Shown: piece after piece, positions 8,586-16,744 of the stretch
Layout of the letters: every line of letters begins with the position of its first letter
Position numbering within the stretch: position 1 is the first letter of the stretch
Assembly: GCF_003097355.1 (NCBI RefSeq)
Contig: NZ_PYUI01000021.1
Location: 25,732 to 89,731 of the forward strand
Length of the DNA: 64,000 bases
From: Arthrobacter sp. H-02-3
Lineage (GTDB): Bacteria; Actinomycetota; Actinomycetes; Actinomycetales; Micrococcaceae
Direction of reading: 5' to 3'
The notes under the pieces: generated by a model
Seen by the model: only the letters and a program-made list of their open reading frames with translations
Told to the model about the DNA's origin: nothing
Database searches by the model: none
Translations under genes and position numbers: made by a program

Positions 8586-9992
8586 ATGACTTTGGAAGCA
8601 TTGACCACTGTTCACGATCTTCTTCAAGACCGCGGCGCGTTCGCCGAACACCAGGAGCGGAACCTGCGGGCCGAAACCGTGCGGGAGCTGGGCCGCAAGA
8701 TCGAGGCGGCCGGCGTCGAGTACATCTACTACGCGCTGCCGACCCTTGGCTCCCGGATGGTGGCCAAGATGGTGCCCGCAAACCATTTTCGCCGTAACCT
8801 CGAGAAAGGCATCTGTTTCCACCGGACGGCCCTTTCCGACCTGCAGACGGACCGCTACGGCGCGCTGATCGGCGGCGGGGTCGAGGCCCACGAGTTCTGG
8901 GCGCTTCCGGAACCGGACACCTTTGTGGTGCTGCCGTGGGACACCAAGGTGGCGCGGATCTTCTGCACCGCCTACGAGCCGCCGCACCTGCCGGAAGTCG
9001 GTGGCCGGCCGCTCGCCATCGACAGCCGCGCGCTGCTCATCCGCGCCCACCAGGCCTTCACGTCCCGCACCGGGTTTGAGGTCCGCTCCGGCACCGAGCC
9101 GGAGATGACCTGGGAGGGCCCGGGCATGGAAGTCGTCAAGAAGCCCGGTTCCAGCCCGGCCTACCAGGTGGAAAACCTCGAGCGTATGCGGCCCATCTAC
9201 AAGCAGTTGGTCAGCTACGGCAAGGCCATGGGGCTGGACATGATCGAGGGGGACTACGAGGACGACGGCCAGCTCGAGCTGAACTGGATGTACGACCGCG
9301 TGGAAAACACCGCCGACCGCCTGGTGACCTACCGGCAGATCTGCAAGCAGGTGGCGAGGGAATTCGGCGTGACCGCCAGCTTCATGCCCAAGCCCTACAA
9401 CGGCCAGATGGGCAACGGGTGCCACCACAACCTCAGCCTGTGGGCCGGCGACACCAACGTCATCGAGGACCAGGGACGGGTGGAGCTGCACGTCACCGAG
9501 ACCGCAAAGCACGCCATCGGAGGCCTGCTCGAACACGCCCCCGGTTCCATGGCCGTGATGGCCTCCACCGTCAACTCCTACAAGCGCTTCTGGGACGCCG
9601 GACAGTTCGCCCCGAGCCTGGCCAACTGGGGCCTGGACAGCCGCGCCTGCCTGGTCCGCATCTCCGCGAACGGCCGGATGGAATACCGCGTTCCCGACGC
9701 CGCGGTCAACCCCTACCTGTCCCACACGCTGATCATCGCGGCCATGGAGGACGGACTGAACCGCAAGATCAACCCCGGTCTGCCGGATGAGACCGGAGCC
9801 TCCAGCCAGGGACAGCTTCCGCTGACGCTGGGCGACGCCGTCGACGCCTTCACCCGGGACACTTACCTGACCGGCCAACTGCCGGCCGACCTCGTGGGCA
9901 TCTACACCAAACTCAAGCAAGAGGAGTGGGCCCGCTACTGCGGCGCCATCACCGAATGGGACCGCGAGATGTACTGGGAGACGATCCCGTAA
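8586..9992 (+). CDS. Glutamine synthetase-like gamma-glutamyl-amine ligase
   Basis: A 468-residue protein of the glutamine synthetase fold. Recognisable stretches include EPEMTWEGPGMEV, EGDYEDDGQLELN (metal ligands), NGCHHNLSLW (ATP/substrate His) and NSYKRFWDAGQFAPSLANWG. Next to a P450 and C26 hydrolases it is probably not a nitrogen-assimilating enzyme but a ligase that joins glutamate to an amine, as PuuA, IpuC and the PipC/Mor homologues do or are proposed to do. It would protect the amino group of the ring-opened product. ATG 8586 has AAAGAGC 10 bases upstream. Its TAA overlaps the next start (TAATG). Confidence 0.85.
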   Translation: MTLEALTTVHDLLQDRGAFAEHQERNLRAETVRELGRKIEAAGVEYIYYALPTLGSRMVAKMVPANHFRRNLEKGICFHRTALSDLQTDRYGALIGGGVEAHEFWALPEPDTFVVLPWDTKVARIFCTAYEPPHLPEVGGRPLAIDSRALLIRAHQAFTSRTGFEVRSGTEPEMTWEGPGMEVVKKPGSSPAYQVENLERMRPIYKQLVSYGKAMGLDMIEGDYEDDGQLELNWMYDRVENTADRLVTYRQICKQVAREFGVTASFMPKPYNGQMGNGCHHNLSLWAGDTNVIEDQGRVELHVTETAKHAIGGLLEHAPGSMAVMASTVNSYKRFWDAGQFAPSLANWGLDSRACLVRISANGRMEYRVPDAAVNPYLSHTLIIAAMEDGLNRKINPGLPDETGASSQGQLPLTLGDAVDAFTRDTYLTGQLPADLVGIYTKLKQEEWARYCGAITEWDREMYWETIP

Positions 9993-10720
9993 TGAGCCTC
10001 CTGAAACTTGCTTGCATCGATTCGAAGGCACTGCCGCTGTTTGATCTGAAGGACGACGCCGGGCGCCGGCGCGGCTACGAGCCGGAGGCCGCGGAGCTGG
10101 TGGTGTCTGCGATGGGCCACGAGATTGAATGGACGTTCCTGGCCTGGGACGACATGCTGCCGGCCGTACGCGATGGACTGGTCGATGCCGTCTGGTGCGG
10201 CCAGGGCATCATTCCGGAACGGAAAGTCGTGGTGGCCTTCACCGATCCCTACGCCATCTTCGATGAGACCGTGCTGGTGCGCAAGGGCGATCCCGCGCGG
10301 GCGCCGGAGGACCTGGCCGGCTACCGCGTGGCCGCGATCGAGGGCAGCGCCAACATGAAGCTCGCCGTGACGCTCCCGGATGCAGTTCCCGTCGCGTTCA
10401 CCGGCGAGGACGTCTTCGGCGACATGCTCGCAGCGCTGCGGAACGGCGACGTCGACGCCATGGTGGATGACGACGTCGTCACCGTCCCGTTGGGGGAGGA
10501 ACCGGAGTACGACGTCGCCTTTACCGTGGCCACCCGCAACCGCTGGGGCATCGGCGTCGCCTATTCAAACCCCGGGCTGCTGGACGAGTTCAACCGTGCG
10601 CTCCGCGACGTGATCGCCGACGGCCGGCTGGAGGAGATCTGGACCAAGTGGATGCCGCACCTGGACTTTCCGCTGGCGTCCGCGGCCCAAGCTTCAGCGA
10701 GCCGGCAGGTGCCGGCATGA
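9992..10720 (+). CDS. Family 3 solute-binding-like protein without signal peptide
   Basis: A 242-residue type II periplasmic-binding fold of the amino-acid (SBP_bac_3) class: LKLACIDSKALPLFDLKDD, DMLPAVRDGLVDAVWCGQGI and LRNGDVDAMVDDDVVTVPL fit the two-lobe layout. The N-terminus (MSLLKLACIDSK) goes straight into the first strand, with no signal peptide, lipobox or membrane segment, and no ABC permease or ATPase genes are adjacent. It is therefore probably cytoplasmic. It overlaps both neighbours (TAATG, ATGA), so it is made in step with the ligase and hydrolases. A ligand sensor or carrier of the pathway intermediate, or a moonlighting enzyme, is possible; the role is unknown. Confidence 0.7.
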   Translation: MSLLKLACIDSKALPLFDLKDDAGRRRGYEPEAAELVVSAMGHEIEWTFLAWDDMLPAVRDGLVDAVWCGQGIIPERKVVVAFTDPYAIFDETVLVRKGDPARAPEDLAGYRVAAIEGSANMKLAVTLPDAVPVAFTGEDVFGDMLAALRNGDVDAMVDDDVVTVPLGEEPEYDVAFTVATRNRWGIGVAYSNPGLLDEFNRALRDVIADGRLEEIWTKWMPHLDFPLASAAQASASRQVPA

Positions 10721-11478
10721 GCCGGCCCCTCATCGGTGTCCCGGGGATGTGGTCCGACTCTGTCCACGGGCTGCGCTTCGCGGGCGCCGCTGTCGCCGTC
10801 GCCGTGCTGGAAGCGATCGACCGTGCCGGGGGAGAGCCTGTCATCATCTTCCCGGGCAGCTCCCAGGACACACGGGACCTGCTGGGCCGCTTCGACGCGG
10901 TGCTCGTTCCCGGAGGATCGGACATCGATCCGGCACGGTACGGCCAGGAACCGGATGCCAACCATGCGCCCGCGGACTACGCCGGCCAGGACGAGTTCGA
11001 GGCCGGCGTCATCAGCGCATGTCTGGACTCCGGAGTTCCCCTGCTGGCCATCTGCCGAGGCATGCAGCTACTCAATGTCACCTTGGGAGGCAGCCTGGTC
11101 CAACACTTGGAGGGCAGCCGGGTCGGACACCGCGGCGAGCTCCACGACGTCGCCGTCGCCGAGGGCTCCCTGCTGCACGGGGTGACGGGGGAGCGGAGCA
11201 TTGTTGTCTCGTCCTATCACCACCAGGCCGTTGGCCAGCTCGGCAGCGGGCTCCGCGTCACAGCCAGCGCCGCCGACGGCGTGGTGGAGGCCCTGGAAGT
11301 ACCGGGATCGGCGGTGCTGGCGGTGCAGTGGCATCCGGAGGACGACGCCGGGGCCCGGCTCAGCGATCAGCTCCTGTTTGAGTGGCTGGTGGCCGAGGCC
11401 GACCAGCGGCGCGCCGGACGGCGCCAGCCTGCGGTGAACCACCACCCCGAACCAGCCAGCGCGGGAGCCCTACTCTGA
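10717..11478 (+). CDS. Class I glutamine amidotransferase-like hydrolase (peptidase C26), PuuD-like
   Basis: A 253-residue C26 hydrolase. The nucleophile elbow is LLAICRGMQLLN and the catalytic His/Glu pair lies in VQWHPED; PGGSDIDPARYG precedes, as in PuuD gamma-glutamyl-GABA hydrolase. The expected reaction is removal of glutamate from a gamma-glutamyl amino acid made by the upstream ligase pathway. Its start overlaps the stop of the binding-protein gene (ATGA), and its stop overlaps the start of the second copy (TGATG). Confidence 0.85.
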   Translation: MSRPLIGVPGMWSDSVHGLRFAGAAVAVAVLEAIDRAGGEPVIIFPGSSQDTRDLLGRFDAVLVPGGSDIDPARYGQEPDANHAPADYAGQDEFEAGVISACLDSGVPLLAICRGMQLLNVTLGGSLVQHLEGSRVGHRGELHDVAVAEGSLLHGVTGERSIVVSSYHHQAVGQLGSGLRVTASAADGVVEALEVPGSAVLAVQWHPEDDAGARLSDQLLFEWLVAEADQRRAGRRQPAVNHHPEPASAGALL

Positions 11479-12350
11479 TGGCCGCCGAGGATAGGGGACA
11501 CCTGCGGGTTGATCCCAGGGCAGTGGTGCCGGCCGGTTTCGACGGCCTTCCCGACGACGCGCCGGAGGTGGCCGTCGTCGTCTCGCTGACGTTTCCCGGG
11601 ATGGGGGCTGAAAGCCAGCGGTTGATGGAGGACTTCACGAGGGGTGCTTTTCAGGAACTGCTCGAGGTCGGAGCCCGCGCGGTGCTGGTGGACAGCGCCG
11701 CTGCTCAGCTTCCGCCGCCGGAGATCGTTGCGAACGCGGACGCCGTGTTGTTTCTGGGCGGCGGGGATGTCGATGCAACGCTCTACGGGCACGAGGGGCC
11801 GGTGCCCAACTCCTACGGGGTGGACAGCCGGGCAGATCACTATTGCCTCGACCTCATCCACCAGACACTGGCTGCCGATCAGCCACTGCTGGCCATCTGC
11901 CGCGGCTCCCAGCTGCTCAACGTTGCCTGCGGCGGGACACTCATCCCCGATTTGGTTCCTTCGGACCTGCACAAGGGCGGTCCCGGGCAGCCCCTCTTCC
12001 TTGACGAGGAGGTCACGCTCCAGCCGGCCTCCAAGGTTGCCGCGATCTTTGGCCGGAACAGGCTGGTTGTCCGATCAGGCCACCATCAGGCCGTGGGCGA
12101 AGTGGCTCCGGCACTCAGGGTCGCGGCGCTCGCCCACGACGGCGTGGTGGAGGGAACCGAGCATCCCGGCAAGACGTGGGTTGTGGGTGTGCAGTGGCAC
12201 CCGGAAGACCCGGCCGCTTCGGCCGTGGACCGGCGGGCGCTCTTCACCGAGTTCGTGGCCCAGGCCGTTCAGCGCCGCCGGCTGGGGCTGGACCCCGCGG
12301 AGGGGCTGGAGGCCGCGGAGGGGCTGGAGGCCTCTTTCAGCGTTTCCTGA
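11478..12350 (+). CDS. Second C26 glutamine amidotransferase-like hydrolase
   Basis: A 290-residue paralogue of the preceding hydrolase with the same elements: FLGGGDVDATLYG, LLAICRGSQLLN with the nucleophile Cys, HHQAVGEVAP and VQWHPEDP. The two copies are well diverged outside the motifs, so the duplication is old and they may act on different gamma-glutamyl products. An exact 18-bp tandem repeat at the 3' end (12298-12333) duplicates AEGLEA in the C-terminal tail. It is the last gene of the operon and is followed by a strong hairpin at 12363. Confidence 0.83.
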   Translation: MAAEDRGHLRVDPRAVVPAGFDGLPDDAPEVAVVVSLTFPGMGAESQRLMEDFTRGAFQELLEVGARAVLVDSAAAQLPPPEIVANADAVLFLGGGDVDATLYGHEGPVPNSYGVDSRADHYCLDLIHQTLAADQPLLAICRGSQLLNVACGGTLIPDLVPSDLHKGGPGQPLFLDEEVTLQPASKVAAIFGRNRLVVRSGHHQAVGEVAPALRVAALAHDGVVEGTEHPGKTWVVGVQWHPEDPAASAVDRRALFTEFVAQAVQRRRLGLDPAEGLEAAEGLEASFSVS

Positions 12351-12362
12351 TAAAACCGGTGC

Positions 12363-12401
12363 GTCCGGAGCGGCCAGCAGCCGCTCCGGACGCGCCTTTT
12401 T
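12363..12401 (+). terminator. Rho-independent terminator of the P450/ligase operon
   Basis: A perfect 12-bp stem (GTCCGGAGCGGC / GCCGCTCCGGAC) around a CAGCA loop ends at 12391 and is followed by GCGCC and a run of five T. It lies 12 bases after the second hydrolase gene and abuts the stop of the convergent cache-domain gene. Confidence 0.88.
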
Positions 12402-13102
12402 CATTTTTGGCAGAGCAGGGACAGGCCCAAGTGCGGCACGTTGAGGTCAAGGCGGAGCTCGCCGGCCGAATCCGGCTTGACGCGTTCACCCACCAGATAC
12501 TTGCCGGAGTTGCCGACAATTACCCGGCCGCTGGCATTCACGACGGCAGCGTCACCGGGGATGGAGCGGAGAATCGGCATGAACGCCGTCTCCAGTTCCT
12601 GGACCTTGATGTCGCAACCTGCCACACCCATGAAGCGACCGCCCACGAAGAACGGGTTGGTGTGCGTCAGGATGTAGTCGTCGGCGCCGAGGTAGTCCAA
12701 ATACGGGCCCCAGAGCGTCTGCTGCCCAGTGGCAGCCGCCGTCGTGAAGAACGGGAGCTTCTCGTAATCGTAAAAGCGCTCGCCGCCGGGCGCGAGGTCA
12801 AACTCCAGCTTCTCGACGACGCCGGGTTTGGTCCGGGACCACCATTCAAGAACACCCTGCTGTTTTTCAATGACCGCGGAGGAGAAGATTGCCCCTGCGC
12901 CGACGGCAAACGGGTGCCCCGCGAGGAACTCCCTGGAGAGCTGTTCCAAACCCAGGAGCGAGTCCTGGTCTACCTTGTCCCGGCCGCCAAGGTTCCGGGC
13001 GAGCAGCTCGGTGACGTCGCCTGTGAAAGCGGTGACGTCGGATGCCACGGTGTTCATCCAGCGTGAAAGGGCGTCGGCGGCCTCGACCGGTTGGGGTGTC
13101 AT
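12401..13102 (-). CDS. Cache-domain protein, probable small-molecule sensor
   Basis: A 233-residue protein with no helix-turn-helix, kinase or cyclase motif. The central part (FYDYEKLPFFTTAAATGQQT, GPYLDYLGADDYILTHT, GGRFMGVAGCDIKVQELE) resembles the ligand-binding cores of cache/PDC sensor domains, which normally sit outside the membrane in receptors. Here no membrane segment or signal peptide is visible, so the domain is probably free in the cytoplasm. Its start overlaps the stop of the GntR regulator gene (ATGA at 13099-13102). A shared job in sensing the cluster's substrate is inferred. Confidence 0.65.
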   Translation of the reverse strand: MTPQPVEAADALSRWMNTVASDVTAFTGDVTELLARNLGGRDKVDQDSLLGLEQLSREFLAGHPFAVGAGAIFSSAVIEKQQGVLEWWSRTKPGVVEKLEFDLAPGGERFYDYEKLPFFTTAAATGQQTLWGPYLDYLGADDYILTHTNPFFVGGRFMGVAGCDIKVQELETAFMPILRSIPGDAAVVNASGRVIVGNSGKYLVGERVKPDSAGELRLDLNVPHLGLSLLCQK

Positions 13103-13860
13103 TTGCCCTCCTGCTTTTCTTCGGCGTAGCCGAGGGTCAATTTGGTATCGATCAGATGGTGGACATTGCGTCGAATGTGGTCCAGGGCCAGTTGCTGTGC
13201 TTCGCTCGACCGGTCCTCCGCGATGGCTCGAACCAGGGCGAGGTGTTCGGCCGCGGCACGTTCCGGATCGAATTTCGTCGCCAGCGGTGCCCACAGGAGG
13301 TGGCCGGTTTCGGCCTGCAGCCGGATCTCCGCATTGGTGAGGCGGGGAGATTGGGCCGTGACGGCCACTTCGATATGGAAGCGGCTGTCCGCCCGGGCGC
13401 AGACTTCAGGAGACGGGGCAAGTGCCGTACCTCTCGCCAGGTCCTGGAGCCGCTCGATGTCATGGGCTTCTGCCCGTTCGCAGGCCAGGCGCGCTGCGGC
13501 CGCGGCGATGGCGGAATGTTCGTCGCCGATGTCGCGGATTTCCGCGATCGACGTCGCCAGGAACCAGGCGCGCATCGCGCCGTCCGGCGTCGAGGGCTGT
13601 TTGACGATGAACGTTCCGCCGCTCCTGCCCCGGCGGGTCTCGACAATGCCCTGTTCCCGCAGGTCGGCCAACGCTTCCCGGAGGGTGGCGCCTGCGACGC
13701 CGAACATCTCGGAGAGGGCGGCCTCAGTGGGCAGGCGCTCGCCGACCTTGAGCATTCCCAGGGCGATGGCTTTGGTGATCCGGTTGACTATGGCGTCTGC
13801 GCGTTCGACTTCCGGCAGTGATCTGTAGATCTGCAGTTGGAAGGACGTGGGCGTTTCCAA
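13099..13860 (-). CDS. GntR family regulator, FadR subfamily
   Basis: A 253-residue regulator. Residues 15-80 form the winged helix (AIALGMLKVGERLPTEAALS, GVAGATLREALADLREQGIV, RGRSGGTF). The C-terminal all-helical FCD domain has the expected metal/ligand His positions in DSRFHIEVA and AEHLALVRAI. It is divergent from the aldehyde dehydrogenase and faces a perfect inverted repeat in the shared promoter region, so it probably represses the dehydrogenase and perhaps the P450 operon until an intermediate binds. By context it corresponds to PipR of mycobacterial piperidine genes. Confidence 0.85.
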   Translation of the reverse strand: METPTSFQLQIYRSLPEVERADAIVNRITKAIALGMLKVGERLPTEAALSEMFGVAGATLREALADLREQGIVETRRGRSGGTFIVKQPSTPDGAMRAWFLATSIAEIRDIGDEHSAIAAAAARLACERAEAHDIERLQDLARGTALAPSPEVCARADSRFHIEVAVTAQSPRLTNAEIRLQAETGHLLWAPLATKFDPERAAAEHLALVRAIAEDRSSEAQQLALDHIRRNVHHLIDTKLTLGYAEEKQEGK

Positions 13861-13960
13861 GGTGTCTGCGCTCCACTGGTTGGTCGACGGGTTTCTTCAT
13901 GTTAGCGGTCCCGGACGGAGCGGGTTGCGCTTCGCCGGAAACTGACATCATCCTAACAAA

Positions 13961-13987
13961 AAATAATCCTTCAATACTAGATTATTT
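13961..13987. promoter_or_regulatory. Candidate GntR operator, inverted repeat
   Basis: Perfect 8-base arms, AAATAATC and GATTATTT, are separated by 11 bases in the AT-rich gap between the divergent regulator and dehydrogenase genes, 26 bases before the dehydrogenase ATG. The arm-to-arm distance is about two helical turns, which suits a dimeric regulator. No equivalent was found in front of the permease or P450 by eye. Confidence 0.55.
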
Positions 13988-14012
13988 AGCGACTTTCCCG
14001 TACTTTGCTTCT

Positions 14013-15386
14013 ATGACCTACTACCGCACAATCAACCCGGCCACCGGCGAAGTCGTGGCCGAATTCCCCGCAGCCACCGCGGAAGAAATCTCCCAGGCCC
14101 TGGACTCTGCCCAGTCGGCATACCTTTCCTGGCGGCAGCTCGATTTGGCCGAACGCAGCCGCCTTCTGCGCAACGTGGCGTCGTTGTACCGGGAGCGGGC
14201 GCAGGAGCTTGCCCGGATCATCAGCGTCGAGATGGGCAAACCCGTGTCCCAGGGTGCCGGCGAGGTGGGGCTCGTGGCCGACATCTTTGACTACTACGCC
14301 AATGAAGGCCCTGGATTCATGGAGGATCAGCAGCTCACCGTGCGCGGAGGCGGCGAAGCCATTGTCCGTTCCGCGCCCGTGGGTGTACTTCTGGGGATTA
14401 TGCCGTGGAATTACCCCTACTATCAGGTGGCGCGCTTTGCCGCTCCGAACCTGATGCTGGGCAATACGATCGTGCTGAAGCATGCCCGGAACTGTCCGCA
14501 GTCGGCGCTTGCCATCCAGCAGATCTTCGACGACGCCGGACTGCCGGCCGGCGCGTATGTCAACGTCTTCGCCACCAATGGGCAAATCGCGGAAATCATT
14601 GCGGACCCCCGCGTGCAGGGCGTCTCCCTGACCGGCTCCGAGCGGGCAGGCTCCGCCGTTGCGGAGGTTGCCGGCCGTCACCTGAAGAAGTACGTCCTGG
14701 AACTCGGAGGTTCCGATCCATTCATTGTCCTCGACGGTGAAAACCTGGACGCGACGATCAAGGCCGCCGTGGGCGGGCGCATGAGCAACGCCGGGCAGGC
14801 CTGCACCGCATCCAAGCGCTTCATGGTGGTCGAGGACATCTACGACGCCTTCGTGGAGAAATTCACGGACCGAATGGCCGCCATTAAACATGGAGATCCA
14901 TTGGATTCGGCCACCAAATTCGGCCCGATTGCCTCGCAGCAAGCCGCCGCTGAACTGATCGAGCAGGTTCAGGATGCGGTCCAAAAGGGCGCCACCCTGC
15001 GTACCGGCGGAAGCCTTGTTGAGGGCGCCGGCTCGTTTATGAAGCCCACCGTGCTGACCGACGTCGTTCCGCAGATGCGCGCCTACCACGAGGAACTTTT
15101 CGGGCCCGTGGCGGTCATCTACAAGGTGAAGGACGCCGACGAGGCCATCGAGCTGGCCAACAGCTCGCCCTACGGCCTGGGCGGCTCTGTATTCAGCGCG
15201 GACATTGCCAGGGCCAAATCCGTGGCTGACCGGCTGGACACGGGCATGGTCTTCATCAACAGCACGGCCGACTCCCAGGAGGACCTGCCGTTCGGCGGGG
15301 TCAAACGTTCAGGCGTAGGGCGCGAACTGGCGCGCTCGGGAATGGAAGAGTTCGTCAACAAGAAACTGATCCGCACGCCCGCATAA
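14013..15386 (+). CDS. NAD(P)-dependent aldehyde dehydrogenase, succinate-semialdehyde type
   Basis: A 457-residue aldehyde dehydrogenase. The catalytic Glu is in LELGGSDPF and the catalytic Cys in GQACTASKRF; MPWNYPYYQV and LTGSERAGSAV are the coenzyme-site stretches. The short N-terminus (TYYRTINPATGEVV) and overall form resemble GabD/Sad enzymes that oxidise succinate semialdehyde and related omega-aldehydes. In this cluster it could oxidise an aminoaldehyde, its gamma-glutamyl form, or the semialdehyde left after loss of the amino group. ATG 14013 has no clear ribosome-binding site. It is transcribed away from the GntR gene. Confidence 0.88.
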   Translation: MTYYRTINPATGEVVAEFPAATAEEISQALDSAQSAYLSWRQLDLAERSRLLRNVASLYRERAQELARIISVEMGKPVSQGAGEVGLVADIFDYYANEGPGFMEDQQLTVRGGGEAIVRSAPVGVLLGIMPWNYPYYQVARFAAPNLMLGNTIVLKHARNCPQSALAIQQIFDDAGLPAGAYVNVFATNGQIAEIIADPRVQGVSLTGSERAGSAVAEVAGRHLKKYVLELGGSDPFIVLDGENLDATIKAAVGGRMSNAGQACTASKRFMVVEDIYDAFVEKFTDRMAAIKHGDPLDSATKFGPIASQQAAAELIEQVQDAVQKGATLRTGGSLVEGAGSFMKPTVLTDVVPQMRAYHEELFGPVAVIYKVKDADEAIELANSSPYGLGGSVFSADIARAKSVADRLDTGMVFINSTADSQEDLPFGGVKRSGVGRELARSGMEEFVNKKLIRTPA

Positions 15387-15388
15387 CG

Positions 15389-16132
15389 CTAGCGGACCGC
15401 TTCTTCCTCGAGGGACGCGGCAGACCCGGCGGGCGCAGGATCCCCATCCTGTGCCCGCTTCCGGGCGATGCCGCCGGCGAGGGCCACAGCCGTTGTGAGC
15501 AGTGCGGTGAGCAGCACGCCGAAGCCCGGATGCACGTGCAGCAGGGCCGCGCCGACGGCCGCGCCGGCCAGGATGAGCACGACGGCGCCAAACCGGCGGC
15601 CTGCGTGGGCGCCCTTGCCGCCACCGAGGCGGGAATCGGCGGCGAGCCCGGTCAGCGTCGAGGTCACCACTACGGTGGTGACGTCCTTGACGCTCAGGTG
15701 CCGGGCCGTGGCCGCCTGGATCCCCATCGCGACCGCCAGCGCGCCGGTGATTGCCAGGGTGACGGGGTCGCCGGCGTGCGGGGCGTGGAAGAACAGGACG
15801 ACGGCGACGGCCGCCATCGTGAGGCCGACGGCGGTCAGCAGGGCCGTGGTTCGCCGGCTCCAGCCTGCCGCTTCGGGCCGAAGGGCACGGCCGGCGATCA
15901 CGGCGCCGAGCATGAAACAGGCCAGGGCAATCGAGGGCCCGACGACGGGCAGGTTGTCGGCACCGAGCAGGGCCATGCCCAGGATGACAACGTTGCCGGT
16001 CATGTTGCCGGTGAAGACCCGGTCCAGGCCCAGATAGCCGACGGCGTCGATGACCCCGGTGGAGAACGTCAGCACGAGCATGAGGATCAGGTGCAGCCGG
16101 GCCTGATCGGCGGTCTTCAGTCGTTTCAGCAT
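15389..16132 (-). CDS. DUF1275 (YoaK) family membrane protein
   Basis: A 247-residue protein with six or so hydrophobic segments. The N-terminal LMLVLTFSTGVIDAVGYLGL followed by VFTGNMTGNVVILGMAL is the DUF1275 signature. Function of the family is unknown, though a transport role is often suggested. It converges on the aldehyde dehydrogenase with only two bases between the stops. A 41-bp piece of its 3' end is also present at 3733-3773. The 25-base gap to the phosphatase gene upstream suggests cotranscription. Confidence 0.8.
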   Translation of the reverse strand: MLKRLKTADQARLHLILMLVLTFSTGVIDAVGYLGLDRVFTGNMTGNVVILGMALLGADNLPVVGPSIALACFMLGAVIAGRALRPEAAGWSRRTTALLTAVGLTMAAVAVVLFFHAPHAGDPVTLAITGALAVAMGIQAATARHLSVKDVTTVVVTSTLTGLAADSRLGGGKGAHAGRRFGAVVLILAGAAVGAALLHVHPGFGVLLTALLTTAVALAGGIARKRAQDGDPAPAGSAASLEEEAVR

Positions 16133-16156
16133 GGGTTCACTCTTTTCGGACCGTGG

Positions 16157-16744
16157 TCAGCCGATGGCGGCCGCGGTCAGCCGCTCGCCGTTGAGGTATT
16201 CGAGCTGCCAGCCATCGACGGCGTGGTGGTGGTGGACCAGGTTCAGCGCGGCGTTGTCGATGCTCTGCAGCGTGCGGCCGACCGCGCGGCCCAGGCTCAA
16301 CCGGATGAGCGTGCCGTGGGCGATCACCAGGACGCGGCGCCCGCGGAACTCCTCGGCTAGGGCTTCCAGCGCGGCCAACCCGCGGTTGGCCGCGTCGTCG
16401 TCGCTTTCGGCGCCGCGGAAACCGTCGGGGGTGCGCAAGGCCTCCAGTTCGGGGCCGGCCTGCAGACCCTCGGCGGGCCCGAAGCTGCGCTCGGTAAGCT
16501 CCGGGACGCGGCGTGTCACGCTGAGACCGAGCCCGGCGGCGATCAGGTCAGCCGTTTCCGCGGCACGACTCAGCGGCGAGGACACGACCGCGTCCCACTC
16601 GTAGCCGGACAGCGTGGCGACGGCATCCCGCGCCTGGCCGCGGCCGACGTCGTTCAGCGGAATGTCAGTGGATCCCTGCAGCCGGCGCTGCGCATTCCAG
16701 TCGGTCTGGCCATGACGGATGAGCGCAAAAGTCGTGAGGGTCAT
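16157..16744 (-). CDS. Histidine phosphatase family protein (phosphoglycerate mutase-like)
   Basis: A 195-residue member of histidine phosphatase clade 1. The phosphohistidine motif is ALIRHGQTDWNAQRR at residue 7, with VSSPLSRAAETADL, the acid in VPELTERSFG, and the second catalytic His in VLVIAHGTLIRLSLG. Substrate cannot be told from sequence; broad phosphatases of this type are common. The start is the ATG at 16744, giving the usual short lead before RHG. The frame is open further upstream but without family resemblance. Probably cotranscribed with the DUF1275 gene. Confidence 0.87.
   Translation of the reverse strand: MTLTTFALIRHGQTDWNAQRRLQGSTDIPLNDVGRGQARDAVATLSGYEWDAVVSSPLSRAAETADLIAAGLGLSVTRRVPELTERSFGPAEGLQAGPELEALRTPDGFRGAESDDDAANRGLAALEALAEEFRGRRVLVIAHGTLIRLSLGRAVGRTLQSIDNAALNLVHHHHAVDGWQLEYLNGERLTAAAIG

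Noticed and set aside
8556..10031. A 491-residue minus-strand open frame across the ligase gene
   Set aside because: Exact shadow of the glutamine-synthetase-like gene in a high-GC genome; the product is Val/Gly/His-rich without family features.
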